Assembly: GCF_910592395.1 (NCBI RefSeq)
Contig: NC_088314.1
Span: 12,154,001-12,218,000 of the forward strand
Length of the DNA stretch: 64,000 bases
DNA from: Lineus longissimus
Lineage: Eukaryota > Nemertea > Pilidiophora > Heteronemertea > Lineidae
Direction: 5' to 3'
The position numbers were made by a program, and so were the translations under genes. Within the stretch, counting starts at the first letter, position 1. The number at the start of each line of letters is the position of its first letter. The notes under the pieces were generated by a model. That model made no database searches and was not told the DNA's origin. It was given only the letters and a program-made list of their open reading frames with translations. Positions 1-14,910 of the stretch are shown piece by piece.

Positions 1-3000
1 GTTTTATCGATAAGCATATTGTGATGTTATTTATTCCTAGTATCCTCATTATTACCGACTAATTACAGTAATATATATTATCGTCACTATTATGTTTTCT
101 TTTATGCGTATATATGGTTACGTATTATAAACGCCTATTATTCTTTTTTAGAGTTTTATCGATATCCATATTGTGATTTTATTTATTCCTAGTATCCACA
201 TTATTACCGATTAAGTACAGTAATATATTGATACAATTACACTCTCATCATTATTATTATCATTATTATCGTCACTATCACTTGTTATCTTTTCCTTATT
301 CGTATATATGGTTGCGTATTATAAACGCCTATTATACTTTCGCTTAGTCGTAATATTTAGCAATATGGTTTCATTCACTAGAGTTTTATCGATTAGCATA
401 TTGTGATGTTATTTATTCCTAGTATCCTCATTATTACCGACTAATTACAGTAATATATATTATCGTCACTATTATATGTTTTCTTTTCCTTTATGCATAT
501 ATATGGTTACGTATTATAAACGCCTATTATACTTTCGCTTAGTCGTAATATTTAGCTATATGGTTTCATTCACTAGAGTTTTATCGATAGACTTATGTTA
601 TTTATTCCTAGTATCCTCATTATTACCGATTAAGTACAGTAATATATTGATACAATTACACTCTCATCATTATTATCATCACTATCACTTGTTATCTTTT
701 CCTTATTCGTATATATGGTTACGTATTATAAACGCCTATTATACTTTCGCTTAGTCGTAATATTTAGCTATATGGTTTCATTCACTAGAGTTTTATCGAT
801 AGGCATATTGTGATGTTATTGATTCCAAGTACTCATTATTACCGATTAGTACAGTAATATATTGATACAATTACACTCTCATCATTATTATCATCACTAT
901 CACTTGTTATCTTTTCCTTATTCGTATATATGGTTACGTATTATAAACGCCTATTATACTTTCGCTTAGTCGTAATATTTAGCTATATGGTTTCATTCAC
1001 TAGAGTTTTATCGATAGGCATATTGTGATGTTATTGATTCCAAGTACTCATTATTACCGATTAGTACAGTAATATATTGATACAATTACACTCTCATCAT
1101 TATTATCGTCACTATCACTTGTTATCTTTTCCTTATTCATATATATGGTTATGTATTATAAACACCTTTAATAATTTCGCTTAGTCGTAATATTTAGTTA
1201 TATGGTTTCATTCGCTCCGTCAAACCTTGAGTTTTATCGATAGGCATATTGTGATTTCAATTATTCCTAGTATTCTCATTATTACCGATTAAGTACAGTA
1301 ATATATTGATACAATTACACTCTGATCATTATTATCGTCACTATCGTCACTATTCACTAGAGTTTTATCGATAGGCATATGTTATTTATTCCTAGTATCC
1401 TCATTATTACCGACTAAGTACAGTAATATATATTATCGTCACTATTATGTTTTCTTTTATGCGTATATATGGTTACGTATTATAAACGCCTATTATACTT
1501 TTTTAGAGTTTTATCGATATCCATATTGTGATTTTATTTATTCCTAGTATCCACATTATTACCGATTAAGTACAGTAATATATTGATACAATTACACTCT
1601 CATCATTATTATTATCATTATTATCGTCACTATCACTTGTTATCTTTTCCTTATTCGTATATATGGTTGCGTATTATAAACGCCTATTATACTTTCGCTT
1701 AGTCGTAATATTTAGCAATATGGTTTCATTCACTAGAGTTTTATCGATTAGCATATTGTGATGTTATTTATTCCTAGTATCCTCATTATTACCGACTAAT
1801 TACAGTAATATATATCATCGTCACTATTATATGTTTTCTTTTCCTTTATGCGTATATATGGTTACGTATTATAAACGCCTATTATACTTTTGCTTAGTCG
1901 TAATATTTAGCTATATGGTTTCATTCACTAGAGTTTTATCGATAGACTTATGTTATTTATTCCTAGTATCCTCATTATTACCGATTAAGTACAGTAATAT
2001 ATTGATACAATTACACTCTCATCATTATTATCGTCACTATCACTTGTTATCTTTTCCTTATTCGTATATATGGTTACGTATTATAAACGCCTATTATACT
2101 TTCGCTTAGTCGTAATATTTAGCTATATGGTTTCATTCACTAGAGTTTTATCGATAGGCATATTGTGATGTTATTGATTCCAAGTACTCATTATTACCGA
2201 TTAGTACAGTAATATATTGATACAATTACACTCTCATCATTATTATCGTCACTATCACTTGTTATCTTTTCTTTATTCGTATATATGGTTACGTATTATA
2301 AACGCCTATTATACTTTTGCTTAGCCGTAATAATTAGTTATATGGTTTCATTCACTCCGTGAAACCTTGAGTTTTATCGATAGGCATATTGTGATTTCAT
2401 TTATTCCTAGTATCCGCATTATTACCGATTAAGTACAGTAATATATTGATACAATTACACTCTCATCATTATTATCGTCACTATCACTTGTTATCTTTTC
2501 CTTATTGGTATATATGGTTACGTATTATAAACGCCTATTATACTTTCGCTTAGTCTTAATATTTAGCTATATGGTTTCATTCACTAGAGTTTTATCGATA
2601 AGCATATTGTGATGTTATTTATTCCTAGTATCCTCATTATTACCGACTAATTACAGTAATATATATTATCGTCACTATTATATGTTTTCTTTTTCTTTAT
2701 GCGTATATATGGTTACGTATTATAAACGCCTATTATACATTCGCTTAGTCGTAATATTTAGCAATATGGTTTCATTCACTAGAGATTTATCGATAAGCAT
2801 ATTGTGATGTTATTTATTCCTAGTATCCTCATTATTACTGACTAAGTACAGTAATATATATTATCGTCACTATTATACTTTTGCTTCGTCGTAATATTTA
2901 GCTATATGGTTTCATTCACTAGAGTTTTATCGATAGGCATATGTTATTTATTCCTAGTATCCTAATTATTACCGATTAAATACAGTAATATATTGATACA

Positions 3001-4690
3001 ATTACACTCTCATCATTATTATCGTCACTATCACTTGTTATCTTTTCCTTATTCGTATATATGGTTGCGTATTATAAACGCCTATTATACTTTCACTTAG
3101 TCGTAATATTTAGCTATATGGTTTCATTCACTAGAGTTTTATCGATAAGCATATTGTGATGTTATTTATTCCTAGTATCCTCATTATTACCGACTAAGTA
3201 CAGTAATATATATTATCGTCACTATTATACTTTCACTTAGTCGTAATATTTAGCTATATGGTTTCATTCACTAGAGTTTTATCGATAAGCATATTGTGAT
3301 GTTATTTATTCCTAGTATCCTCATTATTACCGACTAAGTACAGTAATATATATTATCGTCACTATTATACTTTTGCTTCGTCGTAATATTTAGCTATATG
3401 GTTTCATTCACTAGAGTTTTATCGATAGGCATATGTTATTTATTCCTAGTATCCTCATTATTACCGATTAAGTAATATATTGATACAATTACACTCTCAT
3501 CATTATTATCGTCACTATCACTTGTTATCTTTTCCTTATTCGTATATATGGTTGCGTATTATAAACGCCTATTATACTTTCACTTAGTCGTAATATTTAG
3601 CTATATGGTTTCATTCACTAGAGTTTTATCGATAAGCATATTGTGATGTTATTTATTCCTAGTATCCTCATTATTACCGACTAAGTACAGTAATATATAT
3701 TATCGTCACTATTATACTTTTGCTTAGTCGTAATATTTAGCTATATGGTTTCATTCACTAGAGTTTTATCGATAGGCATATTGTGATGTTATTGATTCCA
3801 AGTACTCATTATTACCGATTAGTACAGTAATATATTGATACAATTACACTCTCATCATTATTATCGTCACTATCACTTGTTATCTTTTCCTTATTCATAT
3901 ATATGGTTATGTATTATAAACACCTATAATAATTTCGCTTAGTCGTAATATTTAGTTATATGGTTTCATTCGCTCCGTCAAACCTTGAGTTTTATCGATA
4001 GGCATATTGTGATTTCAATTATTCCTAGTATTCTCATTATTACCGATTAAGTACAGTAATATATTGATACAATTACACTCTCATCATTATTATCGTCACT
4101 ATCGTCACTATTCACTAGAGTTTTATCGATAGGCATATGTTATTTATTCCTAGTATCCTCATTATTACCGACTAAGTACAGTAATATATATTATCGTCAC
4201 TATTATGTTTTCTTTTATGCGTATATATGGTTACGTATTATAAACGCCTATTATACTTTTTTAGAGTTTTATCGATATCCATATTGTGATTTTATTTATT
4301 CCTAGTATCCACATTATTACCGATTAAGTACAGTAATATATTGATACAATTACACTCTCATCATTATTATTATCATTATTATCGTCACTATCACTTGTTA
4401 TCTTTTCCTTATTCGTATATATGGTTGCGTATTATAAACGCCTATTATACTTTCGCTTAGTCGTAATATTTAGCAATATGGTTTCATTCACTAGAGTTTT
4501 ATCGATTAGCATATTGTGATGTTATTTATTCCTAGTATCCTCATTATTACCGACTAATTACAGTAATATATATTATCGTCACTATTATATGTTTTCTTTT
4601 CCTTTATGCGTATATATGGTTACGTATTATAAACGCCTATTATACTTTCGCTTAGTCGTAATATTTAGCAATATGGTTTCATTCACTAGA
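1..4690 (+). repeat. Higher-order repeat copy 1, left array (about 25 monomers)
   Basis: Anchor blocks lie at 1, 153, 383, 578, 790, 1005, 1231, 1362, 1508, 1738, 1933, 2145, 2371, 2589, 2793, 2924, 3136, 3276, 3416, 3623, 3763, 3989, 4120, 4266 and 4496, giving 25 monomers with a mean of about 188 bp. The same series recurs from 4,691. The unit contains its own internal duplications: the spacing series 226-131-146-230-195 occurs from 1,005 and again from 3,763. Two consecutive 140-bp short monomers start at 3,136 and 3,276. The 152-bp first monomer carries a fused junction in which TTTTTTAGAG replaces the usual TCGTAATATTTAG...CACTAGAG segment. Confidence 0.92.
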
Positions 4691-7600
4691 GTTTTATCGA
4701 TAAGCATATTGTGATGTTATTTATTCCTAGTATCCTCATTATTACCGACTAATTACAGTAATATATATTATCGTCACTATTATGTTTTCTTTTATGCGTA
4801 TATATGGTTACGTATTATAAACGCCTATTATACTTTTTTAGAGTTTTATCGATATCCATATTGTGATTTTATTTATTCCTAGTATCCACATTATTACCGA
4901 TTAAGTACAGTAATATATTGATACAATTACACTCTCATCATTATTATTATCATTATTATCGTCACTATCACTTGTTATCTTTTCCTTATTCGTATATATG
5001 GTTGCGTATTATAAACGCCTATTATACTTTCGCTTAGTCGTAATATTTAGCAATATGGTTTCATTCACTAGAGTTTTATCGATTAGCATATTGTGATGTT
5101 ATTTATTCCTAGTATCCTCATTATTACCGACTAATTACAGTAATATATATTATCGTCACTATTATATGTTTTCTTTTCCTTTATGCATATATATGGTTAC
5201 GTATTATAAACGCCTATTATACTTTCGCTTAGTCGTAATATTTAGCTATATGGTTTCATTCACTAGAGTTTTATCGATAGACTTATGTTATTTATTCCTA
5301 GTATCCTCATTATTACCGATTAAGTACAGTAATATATTGATACAATTACACTCTCATCATTATTATCATCACTATCACTTGTTATCTTTTCCTTATTCGT
5401 ATATATGGTTACGTATTATAAACGCCTATTATACTTTCGCTTAGTCGTAATATTTAGCTATATGGTTTCATTCACTAGAGTTTTATCGATAGGCATATTG
5501 TGATGTTATTGATTCCAAGTACTCATTATTACCGATTAGTACAGTAATATATTGATACAATTACACTCTCATCATTATTATCATCACTATCACTTGTTAT
5601 CTTTTCCTTATTCGTATATATGGTTACGTATTATAAACGCCTATTATACTTTCGCTTAGTCGTAATATTTAGCTATATGGTTTCATTCACTAGAGTTTTA
5701 TCGATAGGCATATTGTGATGTTATTGATTCCAAGTACTCATTATTACCGATTAGTACAGTAATATATTGATACAATTACACTCTCATCATTATTATCGTC
5801 ACTATCACTTGTTATCTTTTCCTTATTCATATATATGGTTATGTATTATAAACACCTTTAATAATTTCGCTTAGTCGTAATATTTAGTTATATGGTTTCA
5901 TTCGCTCCGTCAAACCTTGAGTTTTATCGATAGGCATATTGTGATTTCAATTATTCCTAGTATTCTCATTATTACCGATTAAGTACAGTAATATATTGAT
6001 ACAATTACACTCTCATCATTATTATCGTCACTATCGTCACTATTCACTAGAGTTTTATCGATAGGCATATGTTATTTATTCCTAGTATCCTCATTATTAC
6101 CGACTAAGTACAGTAATATATATTATCGTCACTATTATGTTTTCTTTTATGCGTATATATGGTTACGTATTATAAACGCCTATTATACTTTTTTAGAGTT
6201 TTATCGATATCCATATTGTGATTTTATTTATTCCTAGTATCCACATTATTACCGATTAAGTACAGTAATATATTGATACAATTACACTCTCATCATTATT
6301 ATTATCATTATTATCGTCACTATCACTTGTTATCTTTTCCTTATTCGTATATATGGTTGCGTATTATAAACGCCTATTATACTTTCGCTTAGTCGTAATA
6401 TTTAGCAATATGGTTTCATTCACTAGAGTTTTATCGATTAGCATATTGTGATGTTATTTATTCCTAGTATCCTCATTATTACCGACTAATTACAGTAATA
6501 TATATCATCGTCACTATTATATGTTTTCTTTTCCTTTATGCGTATATATGGTTACGTATTATAAACGCCTATTATACTTTTGCTTAGTCGTAATATTTAG
6601 CTATATGGTTTCATTCACTAGAGTTTTATCGATAGACTTATGTTATTTATTCCTAGTATCCTCATTATTACCGATTAAGTACAGTAATATATTGATACAA
6701 TTACACTCTCATCATTATTATCGTCACTATCACTTGTTATCTTTTCCTTATTCGTATATATGGTTACGTATTATAAACGCCTATTATACTTTCGCTTAGT
6801 CGTAATATTTAGCTATATGGTTTCATTCACTAGAGTTTTATCGATAGGCATATTGTGATGTTATTGATTCCAAGTACTCATTATTACCGATTAGTACAGT
6901 AATATATTGATACAATTACACTCTCATCATTATTATCGTCACTATCACTTGTTATCTTTTCTTTATTCGTATATATGGTTACGTATTATAAACGCCTATT
7001 ATACTTTTGCTTAGCCGTAATAATTAGTTATATGGTTTCATTCACTCCGTGAAACCTTGAGTTTTATCGATAGGCATATTGTGATTTCATTTATTCCTAG
7101 TATCCGCATTATTACCGATTAAGTACAGTAATATATTGATACAATTACACTCTCATCATTATTATCGTCACTATCACTTGTTATCTTTTCCTTATTGGTA
7201 TATATGGTTACGTATTATAAACGCCTATTATACTTTCGCTTAGTCTTAATATTTAGCTATATGGTTTCATTCACTAGAGTTTTATCGATAAGCATATTGT
7301 GATGTTATTTATTCCTAGTATCCTCATTATTACCGACTAATTACAGTAATATATATTATCGTCACTATTATATGTTTTCTTTTTCTTTATGCGTATATAT
7401 GGTTACGTATTATAAACGCCTATTATACATTCGCTTAGTCGTAATATTTAGCAATATGGTTTCATTCACTAGAGATTTATCGATAAGCATATTGTGATGT
7501 TATTTATTCCTAGTATCCTCATTATTACTGACTAAGTACAGTAATATATATTATCGTCACTATTATACTTTTGCTTCGTCGTAATATTTAGCTATATGGT

Positions 7601-9385
7601 TTCATTCACTAGAGTTTTATCGATAGGCATATGTTATTTATTCCTAGTATCCTAATTATTACCGATTAAATACAGTAATATATTGATACAATTACACTCT
7701 CATCATTATTATCGTCACTATCACTTGTTATCTTTTCCTTATTCGTATATATGGTTGCGTATTATAAACGCCTATTATACTTTCACTTAGTCGTAATATT
7801 TAGCTATATGGTTTCATTCACTAGAGTTTTATCGATAAGCATATTGTGATGTTATTTATTCCTAGTATCCTCATTATTACCGACTAAGTACAGTAATATA
7901 TATTATCGTCACTATTATACTTTCACTTAGTCGTAATATTTAGCTATATGGTTTCATTCACTAGAGTTTTATCGATAAGCATATTGTGATGTTATTTATT
8001 CCTAGTATCCTCATTATTACCGACTAAGTACAGTAATATATATTATCGTCACTATTATACTTTTGCTTCGTCGTAATATTTAGCTATATGGTTTCATTCA
8101 CTAGAGTTTTATCGATAGGCATATGTTATTTATTCCTAGTATCCTCATTATTACCGATTAAGTACAGTAATATATTGATACAATTACACTCTCATCATTA
8201 TTATCGTCACTATCACTTGTTATCTTTTCCTTATTCGTATATATGGTTGCGTATTATAAACGCCTATTATACTTTCACTTAGTCGTAATATTTAGCTATA
8301 TGGTTTCATTCACTAGAGTTTTATCGATAAGCATATTGTGATGTTATTTATTCCTAGTATCCTCATTATTACCGACTAAGTACAGTAATATATATTATCG
8401 TCACTATTATACTTTTGCTTAGTCGTAATATTTAGCTATATGGTTTCATTCACTAGAGTTTTATCGATAGGCATATTGTGATGTTATTGATTCCAAGTAC
8501 TCATTATTACCGATTAGTACAGTAATATATTGATACAATTACACTCTCATCATTATTATCGTCACTATCACTTGTTATCTTTTCCTTATTCATATATATG
8601 GTTATGTATTATAAACACCTATAATAATTTCGCTTAGTCGTAATATTTAGTTATATGGTTTCATTCGCTCCGTCAAACCTTGAGTTTTATCGATAGGCAT
8701 ATTGTGATTTCAATTATTCCTAGTATTCTCATTATTACCGATTAAGTACAGTAATATATTGATACAATTACACTCTCATCATTATTATCGTCACTATCGT
8801 CACTATTCACTAGAGTTTTATCGATAGGCATATGTTATTTATTCCTAGTATCCTCATTATTACCGACTAAGTACAGTAATATATATTATCGTCACTATTA
8901 TGTTTTCTTTTATGCGTATATATGGTTACGTATTATAAACGCCTATTATACTTTTTTAGAGTTTTATCGATATCCATATTGTGATTTTATTTATTCCTAG
9001 TATCCACATTATTACCGATTAAGTACAGTAATATATTGATACAATTACACTCTCATCATTATTATTATCATTATTATCGTCACTATCACTTGTTATCTTT
9101 TCCTTATTCGTATATATGGTTGCGTATTATAAACGCCTATTATACTTTCGCTTAGTCGTAATATTTAGCAATATGGTTTCATTCACTAGAGTTTTATCGA
9201 TTAGCATATTGTGATGTTATTTATTCCTAGTATCCTCATTATTACCGACTAATTACAGTAATATATATTATCGTCACTATTATATGTTTTCTTTTCCTTT
9301 ATGCGTATATATGGTTACGTATTATAAACGCCTATTATACTTTCGCTTAGTCGTAATATTTAGCAATATGGTTTCATTCACTAGA
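4691..9385 (+). repeat. Higher-order repeat copy 2, left array
   Basis: Matches copy 1 at an offset of 4,690 bp through almost all of its length, shown by recurrence of the rare variants (TATCGATATCC, TATCGATTAGC, the 140-bp short monomers now at about 7,826-8,105, and the CTCCGTGAAACC monomer at about 7,045). It is 5 bp longer overall. One visible indel is near 8,160, where GTACAG is present but is missing in copy 1 near 3,470. The near absence of other indels indicates a recent duplication or active homogenisation. Confidence 0.92.
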
Positions 9386-12300
9386 GTTTTATCGATAAGC
9401 ATATTGTGATGTTATTTATTCCTAGTATCCTCATTATTACCGACTAATTACAGTAATATATATTATCGTCACTATTATGTTTTCTTTTATGCGTATATAT
9501 GGTTACGTATTATAAACGCCTATTATTCTTTTTTAGAGTTTTATCGATATCCATATTGTGATTTTATTTATTCCTAGTATCCACATTATTACCGATTAAG
9601 TACAGTAATATATTGATACAATTACACTCTCATCATTATTATTATCATTATTATCGTCACTATCACTTGTTATCTTTTCCTTATTCGTATATATGGTTGC
9701 GTATTATAAACGCCTATTATACTTTCGCTTAGTCGTAATATTTAGCAATATGGTTTCATTCACTAGAGTTTTATCGATTAGCATATTGTGATGTTATTTA
9801 TTCCTAGTATCCTCATTATTACCGACTAATTACAGTAATATATATTATCGTCACTATTATATGTTTTCTTTTCCTTTATGCATATATATGGTTACGTATT
9901 ATAAACGCCTATTATACTTTCGCTTAGTCGTAATATTTAGCTATATGGTTTCATTCACTAGAGTTTTATCGATAGACTTATGTTATTTATTCCTAGTATC
10001 CTCATTATTACCGATTAAGTACAGTAATATATTGATACAATTACACTCTCATCATTATTATCATCACTATCACTTGTTATCTTTTCCTTATTCGTATATA
10101 TGGTTACGTATTATAAACGCCTATTATACTTTCGCTTAGTCGTAATATTTAGCTATATGGTTTCATTCACTAGAGTTTTATCGATAGGCATATTGTGATG
10201 TTATTGATTCCAAGTACTCATTATTACCGATTAGTACAGTAATATATTGATACAATTACACTCTCATCATTATTATCGTCACTATCACTTGTTATCTTTT
10301 CCTTATTCGTATATATGGTTACGTATTATAAACGCCTATTATACTTTCGCTTAGTCGTAATATTTAGCTATATGGTTTCATTCACTAGAGTTTTATCGAT
10401 AGGCATATTGTGATGTTATTGATTCCAAGTACTCATTATTACTGATTAGTACAGTAATATATTGATACAATTACACTCTCATCATTATTATCGTCACTAT
10501 CACTTGTTATCTTTTCCTTATTCATATATATGGTTATGTATTATAAACACCTTTAATAATTTCGCTTAGTCGTAATATTTAGTTATATGGTTTCATTCGC
10601 TCCGTCAAACCTTGAGTTTTATCGATAGGCATATTGTGATTTCAATTATTCCTAGTATTCTCATTATTACCGATTAAGTACAGTAATATATTGATACAAT
10701 TACACTCTCATCATTATTATCGTCACTATCGTCACTATTCACTAGAGTTTTATCGATAGGCATATGTTATTTATTCCTAGTATCCTCATTATTACCGACT
10801 AAGTACAGTAATATATATTATCGTCACTATTATGTTTTCTTTTATGCGTATATATGGTTACGTATTATAAACGCCTATTATACTTTTTTAGAGTTTTATC
10901 GATATCCATATTGTGATTTTATTTATTCCTAGTATCCACATTATTACCGATTAAGTACAGTAATATATTGATACAATTACACTCTCATCATTATTATTAT
11001 CATTATTATCGTCACTATCACTTGTTATCTTTTCCTTATTCGTATATATGGTTGCGTATTATAAACGCCTATTATACTTTCGCTTAGTCGTAATATTTAG
11101 CAATATGGTTTCATTCACTAGAGTTTTATCGATTAGCATATTGTGATGTTATTTATTCCTAGTATCCTCATTATTACCGACTAATTACAGTAATATATAT
11201 CATCGTCACTATTATATGTTTTCTTTTCCTTTATGCGTATATATGGTTACGTATTATAAACGCCTATTATACTTTTGCTTAGTCGTAATATTTAGCTATA
11301 TGGTTTCATTCACTAGAGTTTTATCGATAGACTTATGTTATTTATTCCTAGTATCCTCATTATTACCGATTAAGTACAGTAATATATTGATACAATTACA
11401 CTCTCATCATTATTATCGTCACTATCACTTGTTATCTTTTCCTTATTCGTATATATGGTTACGTATTATAAACGCCTATTATACTTTCGCTTAGTCGTAA
11501 TATTTAGCTATATGGTTTCATTCACTAGAGTTTTATCGATAGGCATATTGTGATGTTATTGATTCCAAGTACTCATTATTACCGATTAGTACAGTAATAT
11601 ATTGATACAATTACACTCTCATCATTATTATCGTCACTATCACTTGTTATCTTTTCCTTATTCGTATATATGGTTACGTATTATAAACGCCTATTATACT
11701 TTTGCTTAGCCGTAATAATTAGTTATATGGTTTCATTCACTCCGTGAAACCTAGAGTTTTATCGATAAGCATATTGTGATGTTATTTATTCCTAGTATCC
11801 TCATTATTACCGATTAAGTACAGTAATATATTGATACAATTACACTCTCATCATTATTATCGTCACTATCACTTGTTATCTTTTCCTTATTGGTATATAT
11901 GGTTACGTATTATAAACGCCTATTATACTTTCGCTTAGTCTTAATATTTAGCTATATGGTTTCATTCACTAGAGTTTTATCGATAAGCATATTGTGATGT
12001 TATTTATTCCTAGTATCCTCATTATTACCGACTAATTACAGTAATATATATTATCGTCACTATTATATGTTTTCTTTTTCTTTATGCGTATATATGGTTA
12101 CGTATTATAAACGCCTATTATACATTCGCTTAGTCGTAATATTTAGCAATATGGTTTCATTCACTAGAGATTTATCGATAAGCATATTGTGATGTTATTT
12201 ATTCCTAGTATCCTCATTATTACTGACTAAGTACAGTAATATATATTATCGTCACTATTATACTTTTGCTTCGTCGTAATATTTAGCTATATGGTTTCAT

Positions 12301-14070
12301 TCACTAGAGTTTTATCGATAGGCATATGTTATTTATTCCTAGTATCCTAATTATTACCGATTAAGTACAGTAATATATTGATACAATTACACTCTCATCA
12401 TTATTATCGTCACTATCACTTGTTATCTTTTCCTTATTCGTATATATGGTTGCGTATTATAAACGCCTATTATACTTTCACTTAGTCGTAATATTTAGCT
12501 ATATGGTTTCATTCACTAGAGTTTTATCGATAAGCATATTGTGATGTTATTTATTCCTAGTATCCTCATTATTACCGACTAAGTACAGTAATATATATTA
12601 TCGTCACTATTATACTTTTGCTTCGTCGTAATATTTAGCTATATGGTTTCATTCACTAGAGTTTTATCGATAAGCATATTGTGATGTTATTTATTCCTAG
12701 TATCCTCATTATTACCGACTAAGTACAGTAATATATATTATCGTCACTATTATACTTTTGCTTCGTCGTAATATTTAGCTATATGGTTTCATTCACTAGA
12801 GTTTTATCGATAGGCATATGTTATTTATTCCTAGTATCCTCATTATTACCGATTAAGTACAGTAATATATTGATACAATTACACTCTCATCATTATTATC
12901 GTCACTATCACTTGTTATCTTTTCCTTATTCGTATATATGGTTGCGTATTATAAACGCCTATTATACTTTCACTTAGTCGTAATATTTAGCTATATGGTT
13001 TCATTCACTAGAGTTTTATCGATAAGCATATTGTGATGTTATTTATTCCTAGTATCCTCATTATTACCGACTAAGTACAGTAATATATATTATCGTCACT
13101 ATTATACTTTTGCTTAGTCGTAATATTTAGCTATATGGTTTCATTCACTAGAGTTTTATCGATAGGCATATTGTGATGTTATTGATTCCAAGTACTCATT
13201 ATTACCGATTAGTACAGTAATATATTGATACAATTACACTCTCATCATTATTATCGTCACTATCACTTGTTATCTTTTCCTTATTCATATATATGGTTAT
13301 GTATTATAAACACCTATAATAATTTCGCTTAGTCGTAATATTTAGTTATATGGTTTCATTCGCTCCGTCAAACCTTGAGTTTTATCGATAGGCATATTGT
13401 GATTTCAATTATTCCTAGTATTCTCATTATTACCGAGTACAGTAATATATTGATACAATTACACTCTCATCATTATTATCGTCACTATCGTCACTATTCA
13501 CTAGAGTTTTATCGATAGGCATATGTTATTTATTCCTAGTATCCTCATTATTACCGACTAAGTACAGTAATATATATTATCGTCACTATTATGTTTTCTT
13601 TTATGCGTATATATGGTTACGTATTATAAACGCCTATTATACTTTTTTAGAGTTTTATCGATATCCATATTGTGATTTTATTTATTCCTAGTATCCACAT
13701 TATTACCGATTAAGTACAGTAATATATTGATACAATTACACTCTCATCATTATTATTATCATTATTATCGTCACTATCACTTGTTATCTTTTCCTTATTC
13801 GTATATATGGTTGCGTATTATAAACGCCTATTATACTTTCGCTTAGTCGTAATATTTAGCAATATGGTTTCATTCACTAGAGTTTTATCGATTAGCATAT
13901 TGTGATGTTATTTATTCCTAGTATCCTCATTATTACCGACTAATTACAGTAATATATATTATCGTCACTATTATATGTTTTCTTTTCCTTTATGCGTATA
14001 TATGGTTACGTATTATAAACGCCTATTATACTTTCGCTTAGTCGTAATATTTAGCAATATGGTTTCATTC
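9386..14070 (+). repeat. Higher-order repeat copy 3, left array (ends at array edge)
   Basis: Follows copy 2 at an offset of 4,695 bp. It differs by scattered substitutions, by a changed monomer near 11,750 where the CTTGAG junction reads CTAGAG and the following block is of the AAGCATATTGTGATG type, and by a small deletion near 13,436 (ATTACCGAGTACAG). It ends at 14,070 after GGTTTCATTC, so the array terminates within a few bases of where a fourth copy would begin. Confidence 0.9.
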
Positions 14071-14132
14071 CTTCTGCCACCAATGAAGATGCCTACCGGA
14101 AATTCAAGCTGTTTTCATGTCAAATCAAGAGA
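14071..14132. other. Array-island junction sequence
   Basis: The sequence changes abruptly from satellite to non-repetitive, more GC-balanced DNA immediately after GGTTTCATTC. No target-site duplication or terminal inverted repeat is obvious at the edge. The stretch leads directly into the first copy of the triplicated island repeat. Confidence 0.6.
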
Positions 14133-14539
14133 AGGCTATGTTTAGAATAATGAAATTAACGTGCACATTTATCTGGTCAGCTTCGTGAGGTCTTATGGCT
14201 TCTGTAGGCTTCTGGTAGTGCATGAAGATTTCATTTTCTGAATGCTCATTCTTTTGATATTTAAAAAAATGTATTATTATGTACTCTAACAGAAGGCTGG
14301 ATTGCAGCACACAACATTTACACTTTGTTATTTTGGTTCACTATGTCATCCTTATTTTGAATATTTTGACACAAAGTCTACGTCAAATCACCGATATTGG
14401 TATATAAAATAGAATGATAATCAATACAACTAAACCCGGGCTTGTCAGCCCGCCCCATGTTTAATGGGCACGTGCATGGGCCTCTGTCACTTAAAGGGGA
14501 CTGCGCTGCCACCTTCTATATGAAGCTGCTTCAATTTAG
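14133..14539 (+). repeat. Island tandem repeat, unit 1 of 3
   Basis: First of three diverged tandem copies. Shared blocks, in order, are TTTAGAATAATGAAAT, CACATTTATCTGGTCAGC, TTCGTGAGGTCTTA, GGCTTCTGGTAGTGCAT, a T-rich tract, AAGGCTGGATTG, TTTACACTTT, AATATTTTGACACAAAG, CGTCAAATCA followed by CGATATTGG, ATAAAATAGAAT, GTCAGCCCGCCCC, GGCACG, CCTCTGTCA, CTTAAAGGG and GAAGCTGCTTCAATT. A minus-strand frame at 14,125-14,310 crosses it but is not conserved in the other copies. I do not recognise the family; a non-coding transposon fragment is possible. Confidence 0.8.
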
Positions 14540-14910
14540 GAGTTATATTTAGAATGGGTAATGAAATGAATGTGTACATTTATCTGGTCAGCTTCGTGAG
14601 GTCTTAAGGCTTCTGTAGGCTTCTGGTAGTGCATTGATATTTCATAACTCTGAATGCTAATTTTTAGATAGATTTAAATTATTATTAATACCGGTATTTG
14701 TTCTTTATTTTTAATATTTTGGCACAAAGTCTGCGTCAAATCATCGATATCGGCATATAAAATAGAATTATAATAAATAGCGGTACAACACTATTCTCAC
14801 TCTCAGTCTAGTCAGCCCGCCCCTTGATTGATAGGCACGCATGTTCCTCTGTCAGTGTCACTTAAAGGGAAACTGAGCTGCCACTTTCTAAACAAGCTGC
14901 TTCAATTGAA
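14540..14910 (+). repeat. Island tandem repeat, unit 2 of 3
   Basis: Aligns to unit 1 at an offset of 411 bp in its first part and 353 bp later. The offset change reflects loss of roughly 60 bp in the middle: the AAGGCTGGATTG to TTTACACTTT to GACTATGTCA stretch is absent here. The GTCAGCCCGCCCC, GGCACGCATG and CTTAAAGGGA blocks near the end are well conserved. It ends with the AAGCTGCTTCAATT block that also closes unit 1. Confidence 0.8.

Larger units (their letters stand above)
1..14070 (+). repeat. Left satellite array (plus orientation, AT-rich monomers)
   Basis: A continuous tandem array of related AT-rich monomers. Each can be anchored on a gTTTTATCGATa block followed by TATTGTGAT, TATTCCTAGTATCC, ATTACCGA, a TAATATATTGAT block, a (CATTATTAT)-type trinucleotide tract, CTTGTTATCTTTTCC, ATTATAAACGCC, TCGTAATATTTAG and GGTTTCATTC. 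Spacing between successive anchors in the first 4.7 kb is irregular: 131, 140, 146, 195, 212, 226 and 230 bp are the commonest values. The array runs off the left window edge and stops at 14,070 directly after a GGTTTCATTC block, a few bases short of the next expected anchor. Peptides encoded here are by-products of the repeat. The satellite family is not one I recognise by name. Confidence 0.97.

Noticed and set aside
476-13000. Open frames of 64-92 aa with leucine- and tyrosine-rich peptides, repeated in the left array
   Set aside because: They recur at HOR intervals because the DNA repeats, they span monomer boundaries, and sister monomers break the frame. They are translations of satellite, not genes.
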